NCBI GenBank assembly: GCA_964242215.1
Contig: CAXTCJ010000002.1
Coordinates: forward strand, 69,342 to 133,341
Origin: LMUY01 sp964242215
Lineage (GTDB): Bacteria > Pseudomonadota > Alphaproteobacteria > Acetobacterales > Acetobacteraceae
Length of the DNA: 64,000 nt
Reading direction: 5' to 3'
Position numbers and translations under genes: made by a program. Below are positions 53,083-62,054 of the stretch, piece by piece (positions within the stretch are counted from its first letter, which is position 1; each line of letters begins with the position of its first letter). The notes below the pieces were generated by a model that was given only the letters and a program-made list of their open reading frames with translations, did no database searches and had not been told where the DNA came from.

Positions 53083-56000
53083 TCATCGAGCGGCACCGGC
53101 CGCTGCCGCCATTTGTTTCTCCTGCCCCACGTCGAGGGCTAGGAACACGACCTTTATCTCCCCTTCCGCGATCTTGTAATGCGCAATGAAGCCATAAGGT
53201 CGGGAGTCGGTCGGGGATATTTCGGTGGATCCCGTATAGCTGAATCCAACGGGTGCGTCATCTGCAGCGAGCTGCTTCAGACGGTCGATGACAGCCTGCA
53301 CCGCCTGTCCGGAGACGTAGGTCACGTGAAAAAAGAGTCGGCAAGTCGCATATCCGACGAGTTTTTGGAAGTGACCGCTGAGATTTGCCTGCACTGTCTG
53401 CCAATGTGCTGGGCTGCTGCATATGACCGCCTCGATCACTGCGAGCACGGTGGTGTCGCGCATTATCATCAAGTCGCGTTCACCAGGATTCCCCTTGGGG
53501 CTGTAGCCGCCCTTCGACTGATCCGGGACCGACCAGCGAAGAAAACCTAGTCGAGACAAAAGGAGCTCTCGTATGACGGCTGTGATCGAGTCTTCACAGC
53601 TATCAAGTCCAGCGACTTCCATCATGGGTACGAGAGCAATTATGCTTGCAGCTGCTCCTCGGACTTGTTCGATCACAAACTCCGAGAACGGGTCGTTCCC
53701 GAGGTGAACAACGGCGGCCTGCTGAATAGGATCGAGCAGGTGAAGGTCGCGGTAGCCCTCCCGAACCCGAACGACCGGATCGTCGTTCGTGAGGATCCTC
53801 ACATTTCCCGCGAAGGGCTTGCCTTCCTGGATCTGAGCCCAGGCAGCCTGCAAAAGCTCCGTCTTACCGAAATCATCTTCGGCCGTTTTGAGCGCGCTCA
53901 TTGCTTGTCGGGGATGGCCGAGCCTGGCCAGCGCAACTGCTCGGTAGACCTGCATTCGTTCGTCAGCATATCCGAGCATAGGGGAGGACAATGCCGCCAG
54001 TGCGTCCTCTGGCAGGTCCAAAGCTAGGTTGAGAATGGCGTGGTTCGCATGTAGGACTTGTTGGTCTGGTTGAGTTAAGTTGGCAGGGCTCGCTATGAGG
54101 CCCCTCGTTTCAACAAGGATCTTCCTGCCTTCGCGTGCGGCTTCGCCGTCAAGACGGCTAAACAGATTTCCTCCGAGAAGGGTGGCTATCCGTGCGGCAA
54201 GCCGGTTGACGTTGTACGTCCCGACGCGCGGATGACGGCGATACAGGGCTTCAAAGATCGTCTCTGCCGCAGCCGGACCGGGAGCGCCCGGTTGAGAAAT
54301 GAGAGCCAGACCTTTGTGGAACTCTAAGATCTCTCCAGCGGCCTGTTTTTCCATAGAATTGAGGTCAGCTGGAAGTTGAGTGGACAGTATTTTGTCCCAC
54401 TCGCGCTTAGCGAAAAGAAGGCGCAATTCTGACCGGAACCGCGTAATCTCGCGTCCTTGGACTCGACCGAGCGTTTGGAGCCGCTGCTCTTCTTCAATGA
54501 ATTTAGCGGCGGCACTGACCGCTCCTGCCGATAGCAATTCGTCGATTCGAGATTGCACCTCTGGCAATGAGTAAGTCACCCCTGCGTCTGTAGGGGAGAG
54601 CGTCGAGATCCGGCGGTCAATTTCGCCACGGCTTTCCCATGGCGCTATCGGAAGTAGCTGGGCCAGCACCATTGGCTCATCGGTTTCCAGAATAGCGGCA
54701 AGCAGCTTCTGACGACGCTCACCTGATAGCGCCTTCAAGGCAGCCGCAAGATCCTTGGCGATGGGTCGATCACGGGTTGATCCCATGCTGGCCTCATGGC
54801 GAGGCGCAAAGGCCGACAGTTTTCCCTTTTCCTTGTGGGACAGCGCTCCTGAGCGGACATATTTCACGAGCGCCTCGTGAATATCATCCGGCAAAGCCGT
54901 ACCGCGTTTAGCAGTCAGTCTGCAGAGAACGCGGACATGCGCACGAATCGAGCGCGCCAGGTCGCTCTCGATGATAAACGAATTGGCATTTGGTTCGTCG
55001 ACCGTTTTCAGACGAGCCTGAACATCTATCGGAAACAGAAACTTTTCATGAAGCCCGGGATCCCGCTGTGCGACCTCGAACAAGGCGGCGGACTCCGCCA
55101 GGCCAAGTCGATGGACGGAGAGGCTAAAATGACTCGCCGAAATAGCCCCAACGTATGAGGCAATGACTTGTCCTGGATCGACGTAGCTCGCCAGACCGCC
55201 GGCAGCGACGAGTTCTAAAGCAGCGGCTAGACGAGAGCCGGGGTCGACCGGTTCATTTCCAGGACAGAGGCAGGCGACCATTTCCGCAAGTGTGCTGGTG
55301 CTCGTGGAAAGAAGGACATCGTGAAGGGCTGTGCGTATTCCCTCTTGACCACTTAGGTCATCGATAAAGCCTGGCTTCGAGTGCCGGTGTAGGGCTGCCA
55401 ATAACGATGCTGTCTCAGACGGCTGGGCTAGACCTTTGTCAAGCCACCAGCTGAGGATCGAGACAGCGTCTTCAAAAGCGGCGGATTTGTCATGCAGGTC
55501 AGATTGACTGAGTAAGTCACGATCATACGCACCGGATGTGCCCTGCCATTGGGATATCATGTAGCACGCCAAGGCACATGTCGGCGGATACATAACGAGA
55601 TCCGCGACCAGGCGCGCGTGCCACCTAATCGAAAATAGAAAGTTGAAGAAAACGTCAGGGCGAGACTGAAGTAAATGGAAAAGCCGCGCCGCAAGCGGAT
55701 TGGGCGCGGCGGAAAACGGAGCTGCCTCAATGTCTGCAACCAGCAGGCGGACTAACCCGAGTAGAGAACTGCTCGAATCCCAAGAGTCCTGTGCTACCCT
55801 TTCGACCGAAGGACCTTCCATCCAGACCGCTCGCTCGACGAGTGTCTCCGGCGGCGCGGTCAGAAAGTTCTGGTAGTCTTCGGGGTTTTGATCGTGAGCC
55901 ACGGCGAGTTCTCTCATCCACCGGGCCCGGCTTTCCCGCCAGCCTTCAAGCGCTGGTTCATTCTCGAGTATTGCGAATGCTGCTTCATGGAAGCGGGTAA

Positions 56001-56643
56001 GTTCCACTTCTCCCCAGCAATGCGAGGGAACTATCGGTGGGCTCCCGAGTGCATTCCATTTGTCCCTCCAGATCCGAAGCTTAATTCGGTCATCTTTTGG
56101 AGAATCCGGCGCTAAGGCTTGGTCCCAAAGGCGTGCGGCAACCCAAGACGGCGATCGACATTTTAGCCCGTCGATTGTCAGCTCGCCTGCCTCCAGTTGC
56201 TTAGCGAGGCTCGCGATCTCGCCCTCCAAAGCGACATCCCGCACGAGCCCGGATCTGACGGCGAAACGGTCCTTCAGGATGCGTTTAAACGCATCCATAC
56301 CGGGATTGTCGGTTGATCGAAGGGCGCGATTTGCCTCATGAGCGATCTGGACTCGATCCCAAACGACCCGAGCCCATCCGCGTGCTACTAGCGATTGAAG
56401 GGTAGGTTGCTCTTCCTCGGATGACTGTGCCGCCTGATATGCTTCGAGCATACACGTCCAATCGGCTGCAAAAGTCACCTCGACGGCTTCGAGCAGGGCA
56501 AGGACAGTCTCGTCAGCAAGGAGCCCCTCGTCGCTGATCCTCCTCAGGTGGCTCGTCTCTGCACCGAGAAATCTTTGCATCCTGTCTCGCAAAATGCGCC
56601 TTGTCTCTGCTGGAGCGTGTTCGATGCTTGAAAAACGGGCCAT
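53083..56643 (-). CDS. 1186-aa unrecognised protein of the lower-GC island
   Basis: Starts at the ATG at 56643 (MARFSSIEHAPAETRRI) after TAGGA; the open frame reaches 56706. It is mostly helical, with no P-loop, nuclease or membrane motif that I can see. The middle has repeat-like helical stretches suggestive of a scaffold, and the last 100 residues switch to a beta-rich domain (LFFHVTYVSGQAVQAVID, GFSYTGSTE, GFIAHYKIAEGEIKVVFLA). It converges on the 645-aa gene and is 100 bp from the IS427-type element. Possibly the large subunit of an unknown system. Confidence 0.6.
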   Translation of the reverse strand: MARFSSIEHAPAETRRILRDRMQRFLGAETSHLRRISDEGLLADETVLALLEAVEVTFAADWTCMLEAYQAAQSSEEEQPTLQSLVARGWARVVWDRVQIAHEANRALRSTDNPGMDAFKRILKDRFAVRSGLVRDVALEGEIASLAKQLEAGELTIDGLKCRSPSWVAARLWDQALAPDSPKDDRIKLRIWRDKWNALGSPPIVPSHCWGEVELTRFHEAAFAILENEPALEGWRESRARWMRELAVAHDQNPEDYQNFLTAPPETLVERAVWMEGPSVERVAQDSWDSSSSLLGLVRLLVADIEAAPFSAAPNPLAARLFHLLQSRPDVFFNFLFSIRWHARLVADLVMYPPTCALACYMISQWQGTSGAYDRDLLSQSDLHDKSAAFEDAVSILSWWLDKGLAQPSETASLLAALHRHSKPGFIDDLSGQEGIRTALHDVLLSTSTSTLAEMVACLCPGNEPVDPGSRLAAALELVAAGGLASYVDPGQVIASYVGAISASHFSLSVHRLGLAESAALFEVAQRDPGLHEKFLFPIDVQARLKTVDEPNANSFIIESDLARSIRAHVRVLCRLTAKRGTALPDDIHEALVKYVRSGALSHKEKGKLSAFAPRHEASMGSTRDRPIAKDLAAALKALSGERRQKLLAAILETDEPMVLAQLLPIAPWESRGEIDRRISTLSPTDAGVTYSLPEVQSRIDELLSAGAVSAAAKFIEEEQRLQTLGRVQGREITRFRSELRLLFAKREWDKILSTQLPADLNSMEKQAAGEILEFHKGLALISQPGAPGPAAAETIFEALYRRHPRVGTYNVNRLAARIATLLGGNLFSRLDGEAAREGRKILVETRGLIASPANLTQPDQQVLHANHAILNLALDLPEDALAALSSPMLGYADERMQVYRAVALARLGHPRQAMSALKTAEDDFGKTELLQAAWAQIQEGKPFAGNVRILTNDDPVVRVREGYRDLHLLDPIQQAAVVHLGNDPFSEFVIEQVRGAAASIIALVPMMEVAGLDSCEDSITAVIRELLLSRLGFLRWSVPDQSKGGYSPKGNPGERDLMIMRDTTVLAVIEAVICSSPAHWQTVQANLSGHFQKLVGYATCRLFFHVTYVSGQAVQAVIDRLKQLAADDAPVGFSYTGSTEISPTDSRPYGFIAHYKIAEGEIKVVFLALDVGQEKQMAAAAGAAR

Positions 56644-56744
56644 TCCTAGGTGAGACCTCTGACATTTCGCAGCGGGATCTTGAAGCCGTCGGCTGTCCCG
56701 TTCCAAGCGCCGACCACCTTAGTGTCCGTCCAAGAACATGTTGA

Positions 56745-57655
56745 GTCTGGTGAGTCGGTTGTGATTCGCTGCTGGAAGCGCCCGATTCGCAGGAGCTTTC
56801 GATGTGGACCGAAGAGAACCGTGGTCGCTATGACCGTAGCAAGCTGCGTTACCCGAGCGACCTGACCGACGAGGATTGGGCGCTCATCAAGCCGGAGATC
56901 CCACGAGCCAAGCGCGGCGGCAACAAGCGCACGGTCAATGTGCGCGAGGTGGTCAATGGGCTGATGTATGTGCTGAGCACCGGGTGCCAGTGGCGCGCGG
57001 TCCCGAAGGACCTGCCGCCGCGAAGCACGATCAACCACTATTTCTGCCGCTGGCAGCATGACGGCACCCTGGCCCGGCTGCACCATGCGCTCTACGTCCG
57101 CTGCCGCGAACATGCGAGCCGTGAGGCCAGTCCGACGGCGGCGATCATCGACAGCCAGAGCGTCAAGAGCACTGAAAAGGGGGCTGCCAAATTGATCGGC
57201 CGGGCTTCGATGGTGGCAAGAGGATCAAAGGCAAGAAGCGGCACGTCCTGGTCGATACGCAAGGCCTCTTGATGGCGGCGCTGGTGCATGCGGCCGACAT
57301 CCAGGATCGCGATGGCGGCGTGATGCTGATGGCGAGCCTGTTCGGCATGTATCCGTTTCTACTCAAGCTCTACGCCGATGGTGGCTATCAGGGGGCGAAG
57401 TTCCAACAGGGCTTGGCCCGCGTCTGCCGCGGCGTGAACGTCGAGATTGTGCGACGGTGCGACACGGGCAAGTTCGTGGTTCTGCCGAAGCGATGGATCG
57501 TGGAGCGCACCATTGCCTGGCTCAATCGGTGTCGCCGTCTGAGCAAGGATTGGGAGAACCTGAACCGAAACGCTCTCGCTTTCCTACGCTGGGCGTCGGT
57601 CAGGCTGATGATGCGAAGGCTATGTCAAAACTACAAATGATCTTGGACCGACTCT
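56745..57655 (+). mobile_element. IS5-family (IS427 group) insertion sequence
   Basis: The left side GAGTCGGTTGTGATTC (from about 56751) and the right side ending ACCGACTC at 57654 share GAGTCGGT as inverted termini. The two-frame transposase fills the interior. No clear target duplication is visible, so the exact ends are uncertain by several bases. Confidence 0.7.
56802..57640 (+). CDS. IS427-type transposase made by -1 frameshift
   Basis: The first frame (56802-57272) reads RYPSDLTDEDWALIKPEIPR, VLSTGCQWRAVPKDLPPRST and AAIIDSQSVKSTEKG, with the first catalytic Asp in IIDSQS. Near 57176-57182 the sequence A-AAG-GGG is a slippery site in the correct phase; slipping by -1 gives IDRPGFDGGKRIKGKKRH and VLVDTQGLL, exactly the family continuation, then the second frame to 57640 with LYADGGYQG (second Asp) and RWIVERTIAWLNRCRRL (catalytic Glu). 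Programmed frameshifting is known for several IS5 relatives, so this copy may be functional. Confidence 0.8.
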
Positions 57656-57668
57656 TAGGACAGTGTGG

Positions 57669-57922
57669 TCATTTCATCACTGTTATTTCTCGCGGGTGGA
57701 GCTCCACCGCCGTGAGGCAGGCACCGAGATCGTCCAGGACGCTACGCCGCGCCTTGGCGGGCACGCGGTCATAGGCGGCAAGCAGCCGTTCAATCACCGG
57801 CGTCAGGAAATCACTCGGCCCCACGGCGAATACACGCAAGAAGCACGGCGCAGACCCTGCGGCTCGCCCGGCGCCGGAAAGCCGTTTGCGGCGATGATCA
57901 CGTCCACTTCATCCCCTGTCAT
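57669..57922 (-). pseudogene. Remnant of a small unknown gene, frameshifted
   Basis: The frame from 57922 reads MTGDEVDVIIAANGFPAPGE and ends early; a second frame, open from about 57820, reads GPSDFLTPVIERLLAAYDRV then PAKARRSVLDDLGACLTAVE and stops at 57669. Joined they could be one protein of about 84 aa. Located directly beside the IS end. Confidence 0.35.
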
Positions 57923-58288
57923 CGGCTGACGTAGGGAGCTCGAGCCGGTGCCACCGGCAGACCAACGTCTCGATCTGAGCCTACGCGATCTCTGCATAGG
58001 CCGCCGGATAGGCCGTGCTTGCGCGTGGCAGCCGAGGCAAGCGCGGCAATGACGGTCGCGAGGTCGGCCTGCGCACGGACGGACCGTCTTCAGGTCGTAC
58101 AAGGCTCGCCGCAAACCCAAGACGGTCGATGCTACGTAGACGGTTACGCTAGAATCATCGTCCAAACTCGACGGCTCCTCGTGTCCGGCGGCTTGGCCGT
58201 GCCGATAACCCTAACAAATGGAACGCAATCAGCGCGCCGGTCCATCCGCTGCGCAGCTTCTCCTCGAGCGAGAACCTGTAAGCACCTC
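57923..58288. other. Gap without a convincing gene
   Basis: Only frames without family resemblance are present. The composition looks like decayed coding sequence. Confidence 0.35.
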
Positions 58289-58900
58289 TTACCCGGCGAC
58301 CCGAAAACGGCTGCCAGACTTCCCGCGGAAGGTTTCAGCCGCCAGTCGGTGGACCTTGTCGCGCATTTCAGCCTCCCGGTCAGCGCACGACGCATGCTCG
58401 ACCAACCGGCGCAGGCGGTCCCTGACTTGCAAACCGTCCCGCACGGCGTGTTCGCAGAGGTCGACCATCTCGCAAATAGTCGGCTTGAATTTCTTCGTCG
58501 TTCTCCATTGCTTTGCGGCCACTTCAACCGCCCACATGGGAAAGCAGCCGAGGTCCTCCGCCCAGTCGTCGGCGATCGCCTGCTCGACCACGCTAGGGTG
58601 CGGATCGCTCCTGTAGTGGGAGAGGAGTGCCAGCACGCGGGCGAGCAGGCGTCCCCGTTCGGCAGGTTTCAGTGCTGCCTCCAGCCCGACCAGGTATGTC
58701 TGTGCTTCTCGTGTGGTGGCCAGGTCGAGATCGCGTGCTTCCCACTTCTCCACTTGGCGGTAACCCCCGCCTTCTGGGAACACCAGCCGAGACTTCGCTG
58801 GTTCCACGGCCGCCAGAAGAGCGGGAGACATTGGGGGCAGCGAGAGGGGGGCGTCCGACTTCGAGAGGATCCTCGCTATCTGCACGGCTAACCTACCCAT
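58289..58900 (-). CDS. Unrecognised replication-module protein
   Basis: About 203 aa from the ATG at 58900, overlapping the end of the HTH gene by 13 bp. A helical basic protein: LSKSDAPLSLPPMSP, LVGLEAALKPAERGRLLARV, DDWAEDLGCFPMWAVEVAAKQWRTTKKFKPTICEMV. The last segment resembles sequences found beside plasmid and phage HTH replication proteins. No domain is assigned. Probably an accessory to replication, from its position only. Confidence 0.6.
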   Translation of the reverse strand: MGRLAVQIARILSKSDAPLSLPPMSPALLAAVEPAKSRLVFPEGGGYRQVEKWEARDLDLATTREAQTYLVGLEAALKPAERGRLLARVLALLSHYRSDPHPSVVEQAIADDWAEDLGCFPMWAVEVAAKQWRTTKKFKPTICEMVDLCEHAVRDGLQVRDRLRRLVEHASCADREAEMRDKVHRLAAETFRGKSGSRFRVAG

Positions 58901-59643
58901 GCCTGGCTGGCCGGGACTGAGGCGGCCGAGGCTCCCCACGCATCAAACTGCGACTGGAAAGCCGCTTCCCGTCCGAACTGACTCTGCCTGCGAGCCGAAG
59001 GCACACGGCGTTCGTCTTCCACCAGCCACGACAGCCATGTGCAGTCCTCTTTGCCCGGTTCGACGGGGTAGCCTTTGGCATGACAACGGAGACTGAACTT
59101 GATGGCGTGGGACTCAATATCTGCCCCTGGGCACAGTCGTAGCGCCTCCTCTCGCGCCGCGATTGACGGTTTCCAATCCTTCCGGAGCGGGGTACCGGAT
59201 GAAAAAGGGGTAGGTTTGCGGTGCGGATGGCCAGGAGCAGTCTTAACTTGGTTTTGTTGAGAATTGAGCTGATTCACGTCACCTGGGTGACGGGGGGAGT
59301 TCGTGTCCACGACAGGGGGCGTCATGGCGGCGACAGCGGCGTGCTGATCCATAACAAGCCTGTATTCGCAGGAGGTAGTACCGCCATTCAGGCGTTTACG
59401 GAAAATCTTGATCAACAGCCCGGCTGCAGCGAGGTCCGCTATCACCCGATTGACCCAGGGACGGCTGCGCTTGAGCCGCAAGGCAAGGGTGGCCTGCGAC
59501 GGAAAGCACATTCCGTCTTCGTCGGCGTAAGTTGCTAGTGCAGATAGAACGCAGAAGCGGTCTGCATTCATCTCTGTGTGGATGAGCCACCATGCGGGAA
59601 CCTTCCCCCATCTTGTTATCGTCTTCGCGTCGGCTGCAGACAT
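58888..59643 (-). CDS. Helix-turn-helix protein next to the origin
   Basis: 251 aa from the ATG at 59643. N-terminal winged HTH (HTH_36 type): LSALATYADEDGMCFPSQATLA, RLKRSRPWVNRVIADLAAAGLL, and EYRLV. The middle is disordered, the C-terminal 100 residues helical. Such proteins are plasmid/phage replication regulators. One iteron (59210-59229) lies inside this coding sequence, and nine more lie upstream of the start, so it may bind or be controlled by the iterons. Confidence 0.7.
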   Translation of the reverse strand: MSAADAKTITRWGKVPAWWLIHTEMNADRFCVLSALATYADEDGMCFPSQATLALRLKRSRPWVNRVIADLAAAGLLIKIFRKRLNGGTTSCEYRLVMDQHAAVAAMTPPVVDTNSPRHPGDVNQLNSQQNQVKTAPGHPHRKPTPFSSGTPLRKDWKPSIAAREEALRLCPGADIESHAIKFSLRCHAKGYPVEPGKEDCTWLSWLVEDERRVPSARRQSQFGREAAFQSQFDAWGASAASVPASQAWVG

Positions 59644-60150
59644 GTCACTTCTCCACCGGCGGCCACGCCGCACTTCGATCGCTTGGAGAGTGCGTTCGAC
59701 GGGGAATCAAGGCACAGGGAGGTAGGTTTGCGGTGCAGATGCGGATCCGCCCGATGCATTAACGTAGCTTTCCGGTGCGAAACCGGGGGTTTGCAGTGCA
59801 GATAGCAGCCGTGACAACGCGTCAAGGCATTCCGAGTCGCATTGTTCGCATCCGCACGGCAAACCTACGGACTAAAGCCATCCGCATCGCAAACCTACGG
59901 CCCTAGGGGTCTAAGCAGGCAGTCAACTCGGGAAATCGGCTTTCCTGCGCTGTTTGCGCTGAAAATTCATTGGTCCGGGTGGGTTTGCGGTGCGGATGAA
60001 CCCCCTTTTGACGAATCGGGGTAGGTTTCCCGTGCAGATGGCCGTCTACTCCGTGCAGAGCCGATAACCCGACTGACCTAACCTAGTTTATCTGCATCGC
60101 AAACCTACCCCCACGCATGGGGAAACTACCTATCTGCATCGCAAACCCAC
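59210..60150. repeat. Iteron array (ten copies) of the replication origin
   Basis: A 20-bp repeat with core GGTTTGCGRTGCRGAT. Plus-strand copies: 59210, 59722, 59764 (degenerate), 59785, 59979 and 60021. Minus-strand copies: 59849, 59879, 60089 and 60131. Pairs in one direction alternate with pairs in the other. The first copy is isolated inside the HTH gene. Iterons bind replication initiators and set copy number. Confidence 0.88.
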
Positions 60151-60245
60151 GCCTGCATCTTGAGTGGTTCGGGAGCGGAGACGACTCTCGCTTGCCGTGC
60201 CTGCTTGGTCTCGCCACTCTGCTTTCGTAGAAGGGAATTTATCGG
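59644..60245. other. Probable replication origin (oriV)
   Basis: The space between the divergent HTH gene and the replication initiator holds nine iterons and no gene. Parts around 59940-59970 and 60060-60090 are AT-richer and could melt. I do not see a certain DnaA box. Confidence 0.7.
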
Positions 60246-61304
60246 ATGAACGCCCGGATCGAGCAGCGGAAACCCCAGGCTGCGCAGTTGGCCCTTTGGG
60301 AGACGTCTGACCAGACGAAGACCAACATGGTTGCGCTCTACGACCTGGCCCCGCGCTTTGTTTTCGAGGTCTTCGAGGGAGCCGAGAAGCCCAAGATTAT
60401 CGAACGCGAGTTCGGCTTCGGCGGCAAGCGTTATCGCATCTCCCTCAAGCCCACCACGATCAAGGGGCCTCACGGCACCACGGAGAAATATCTGGGTGAG
60501 CGAGAGCAGATCGTCGAGGAGGTCATCCGGCGGATCGCCACCGACCGCAGCCGCCTGACCGTGCGGGACGGTGTGAAAGTCCGCTTCCCGTTTACTCTAA
60601 CGGAGGTCCGCGACGAGCTGGCGCGGGTCAAGCACACCTATGGGCTGTCGGAGATCCGTGAGGCCATCGTCCTTCTGAACGAAGTGCGGATCACTATCGA
60701 GGAACTGGATGGCAAGGCGTCGCTGCTGTCGGCTGCCGCGTTCCCCGTGATGGCCATGCGGAAGGGCGACATCGGAGAGACTTATGTCGAGTTCAATCCC
60801 CTAGTCGCCGATGCAATCAGGACCCTTACCTTCCAGCAAGTGAATTACGACGTGCTGATGGGCATTCGCGATCCGGTCTCCCGTTGGCTGATGAAGCGCC
60901 TCCACACTGGGTTCGACGCTAGCGGTGCTGCCGTCCAGGAAATGCTCGCAAGCGAGATCCGCCGCGACAGCGGCACCCCTGAGTGGAGGACCACCCGGAA
61001 CCTACTCGCCCGAATGTCGCGCGCTGTCCAGGTCCTCGTCGACAAGGGACTGCTTGACCAGATCGAGGCTTTTCCTGTTATGGACAGCCGGACAAAGACG
61101 GACATCGTCTATACGATGATCCTGTCGCCCTCTTTCATGATGGAGGTTCAGCGCTCCCGCAGGATTGCCAGGGAGAACATGGAGGACTTCGTGCGCCTCT
61201 CCGGCGGTGCCCGTCCGAGCGACTTCGTAGAAGTCGATCCAGCCACATCCTTCAAGCTGCGCCGAGCAGCCAAAGTCGAGGATGCCCCGGCTGGTCACGC
61301 CTGA
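60246..61304 (+). CDS. Plasmid replication initiator protein
   Basis: 352 aa with AAGGGA upstream of its ATG. It contains two winged-helix-like regions (KPKIIEREFGFGGKRYRISL, LARVKHTYGLSEIREAIVLL and WLMKRLHTGFDASGAAVQEML, WRTTRNLLARMSRAVQVLVDKGLL), the pattern of initiators that bind iterons as dimers or monomers. The position directly beside ten iterons makes the role clear, though the exact Rep family is uncertain. It would recruit the host replication machinery and probably represses its own promoter. Confidence 0.8.
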   Translation: MNARIEQRKPQAAQLALWETSDQTKTNMVALYDLAPRFVFEVFEGAEKPKIIEREFGFGGKRYRISLKPTTIKGPHGTTEKYLGEREQIVEEVIRRIATDRSRLTVRDGVKVRFPFTLTEVRDELARVKHTYGLSEIREAIVLLNEVRITIEELDGKASLLSAAAFPVMAMRKGDIGETYVEFNPLVADAIRTLTFQQVNYDVLMGIRDPVSRWLMKRLHTGFDASGAAVQEMLASEIRRDSGTPEWRTTRNLLARMSRAVQVLVDKGLLDQIEAFPVMDSRTKTDIVYTMILSPSFMMEVQRSRRIARENMEDFVRLSGGARPSDFVEVDPATSFKLRRAAKVEDAPAGHA

Positions 61305-61353
61305 CGGACGGCTGCGGCAAAGCCGCGCGGTGCAGGCGACGAATTCCCATTCA

Positions 61354-61381
61354 AGACAGGAGGAATACTCCTCCTTGAGCG
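61354..61381. terminator. Inverted repeat between convergent rep and DUF3102 genes
   Basis: TCAAG/CTTGA flank AGGAG and CTCCT arms around a short GAATA loop. A second small hairpin GCGGC/GCCGC lies near 61313-61327. Placed between two converging genes, it fits a bidirectional terminator, but without a clear T-run. Confidence 0.4.
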
Positions 61382-61410
61382 AACGATCTAGCCGGCTGTT
61401 AGGTTTTGAC

Positions 61411-62052
61411 CTAGACCTCCTTCCCTACCGCTGCATTCAAAGCCTTTTTGATTTCAGCAAGCCGCGCCACAATCGCCCCCCGCTCAGCGGCAAGCTTTCT
61501 CAATCTGAGCTCGAGTTCTCGACTTTCATTCTCAAGTTCGCTGCCCAGGTGTGATTTGAATTTCTCACCTACCACTCTCCTGACAAACGATGTTACTTCC
61601 GCACGCGTAACGTTCGGTCGCACGACGTTCTCGGCCTTGGCGCGATCGAGAAGTTCATCATCCAGTGATGCAAGCTTGAACGCTGTGGCATAGGAGTTGG
61701 GCAAATCATCCTCAACAAGGCGGCCACCATCTACCGCGGTTGCCACCGTTCGTAACTGCCAAGCGACGTGGCGGCCAAACGGAAGCTCGTCGGCAATCAT
61801 TGCCTCGAAGCTGCCATGAGGAAGTGCTGCTTTTGCCCGAACGAGATACCGGCCAATTTTCAGAAATCGGTCCTGTGCTTCCGACCACAACCGGGAGATC
61901 TCGTCTGCGTAAGCAGCTCGATCTGCCCCCAACTCCCGGAGCGGCGATCCAAACCTGTTAAGTTCCACCGGCTGTGGAGCTACCGCTTGAATGGCGCTCT
62001 CGTCCCGTCTGCGTGCTTGGTCCTTGCGACTGCGCTGGAAACCGGGTGTCAT
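61411..62052 (-). CDS. DUF3102-like protein in the ParB position
   Basis: 213 aa from the ATG at 62052, overlapping the parA frame end. Contains RLWSEAQDRFLKIGRYLVRAK and ALPHGSFEAMIADELPFGRH, the DUF3102 signature, then WQLRTVATAV, an HTH-like helix pair, and a C-terminal coiled coil rich in Glu and Arg. DUF3102 proteins occur with ParA on several plasmids and may serve as the centromere-binding partner. That is inferred from the operon position. Confidence 0.7.
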   Translation of the reverse strand: MTPGFQRSRKDQARRRDESAIQAVAPQPVELNRFGSPLRELGADRAAYADEISRLWSEAQDRFLKIGRYLVRAKAALPHGSFEAMIADELPFGRHVAWQLRTVATAVDGGRLVEDDLPNSYATAFKLASLDDELLDRAKAENVVRPNVTRAEVTSFVRRVVGEKFKSHLGSELENESRELELRLRKLAAERGAIVARLAEIKKALNAAVGKEV

Positions 62053-62054
62053 CG

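Noticed and set aside
59210..60150. Regular repeats as a CRISPR array
   Set aside because: Copies occur on both strands with irregular spacing, include a degenerate one, and sit beside a replication initiator without cas genes; they are iterons.
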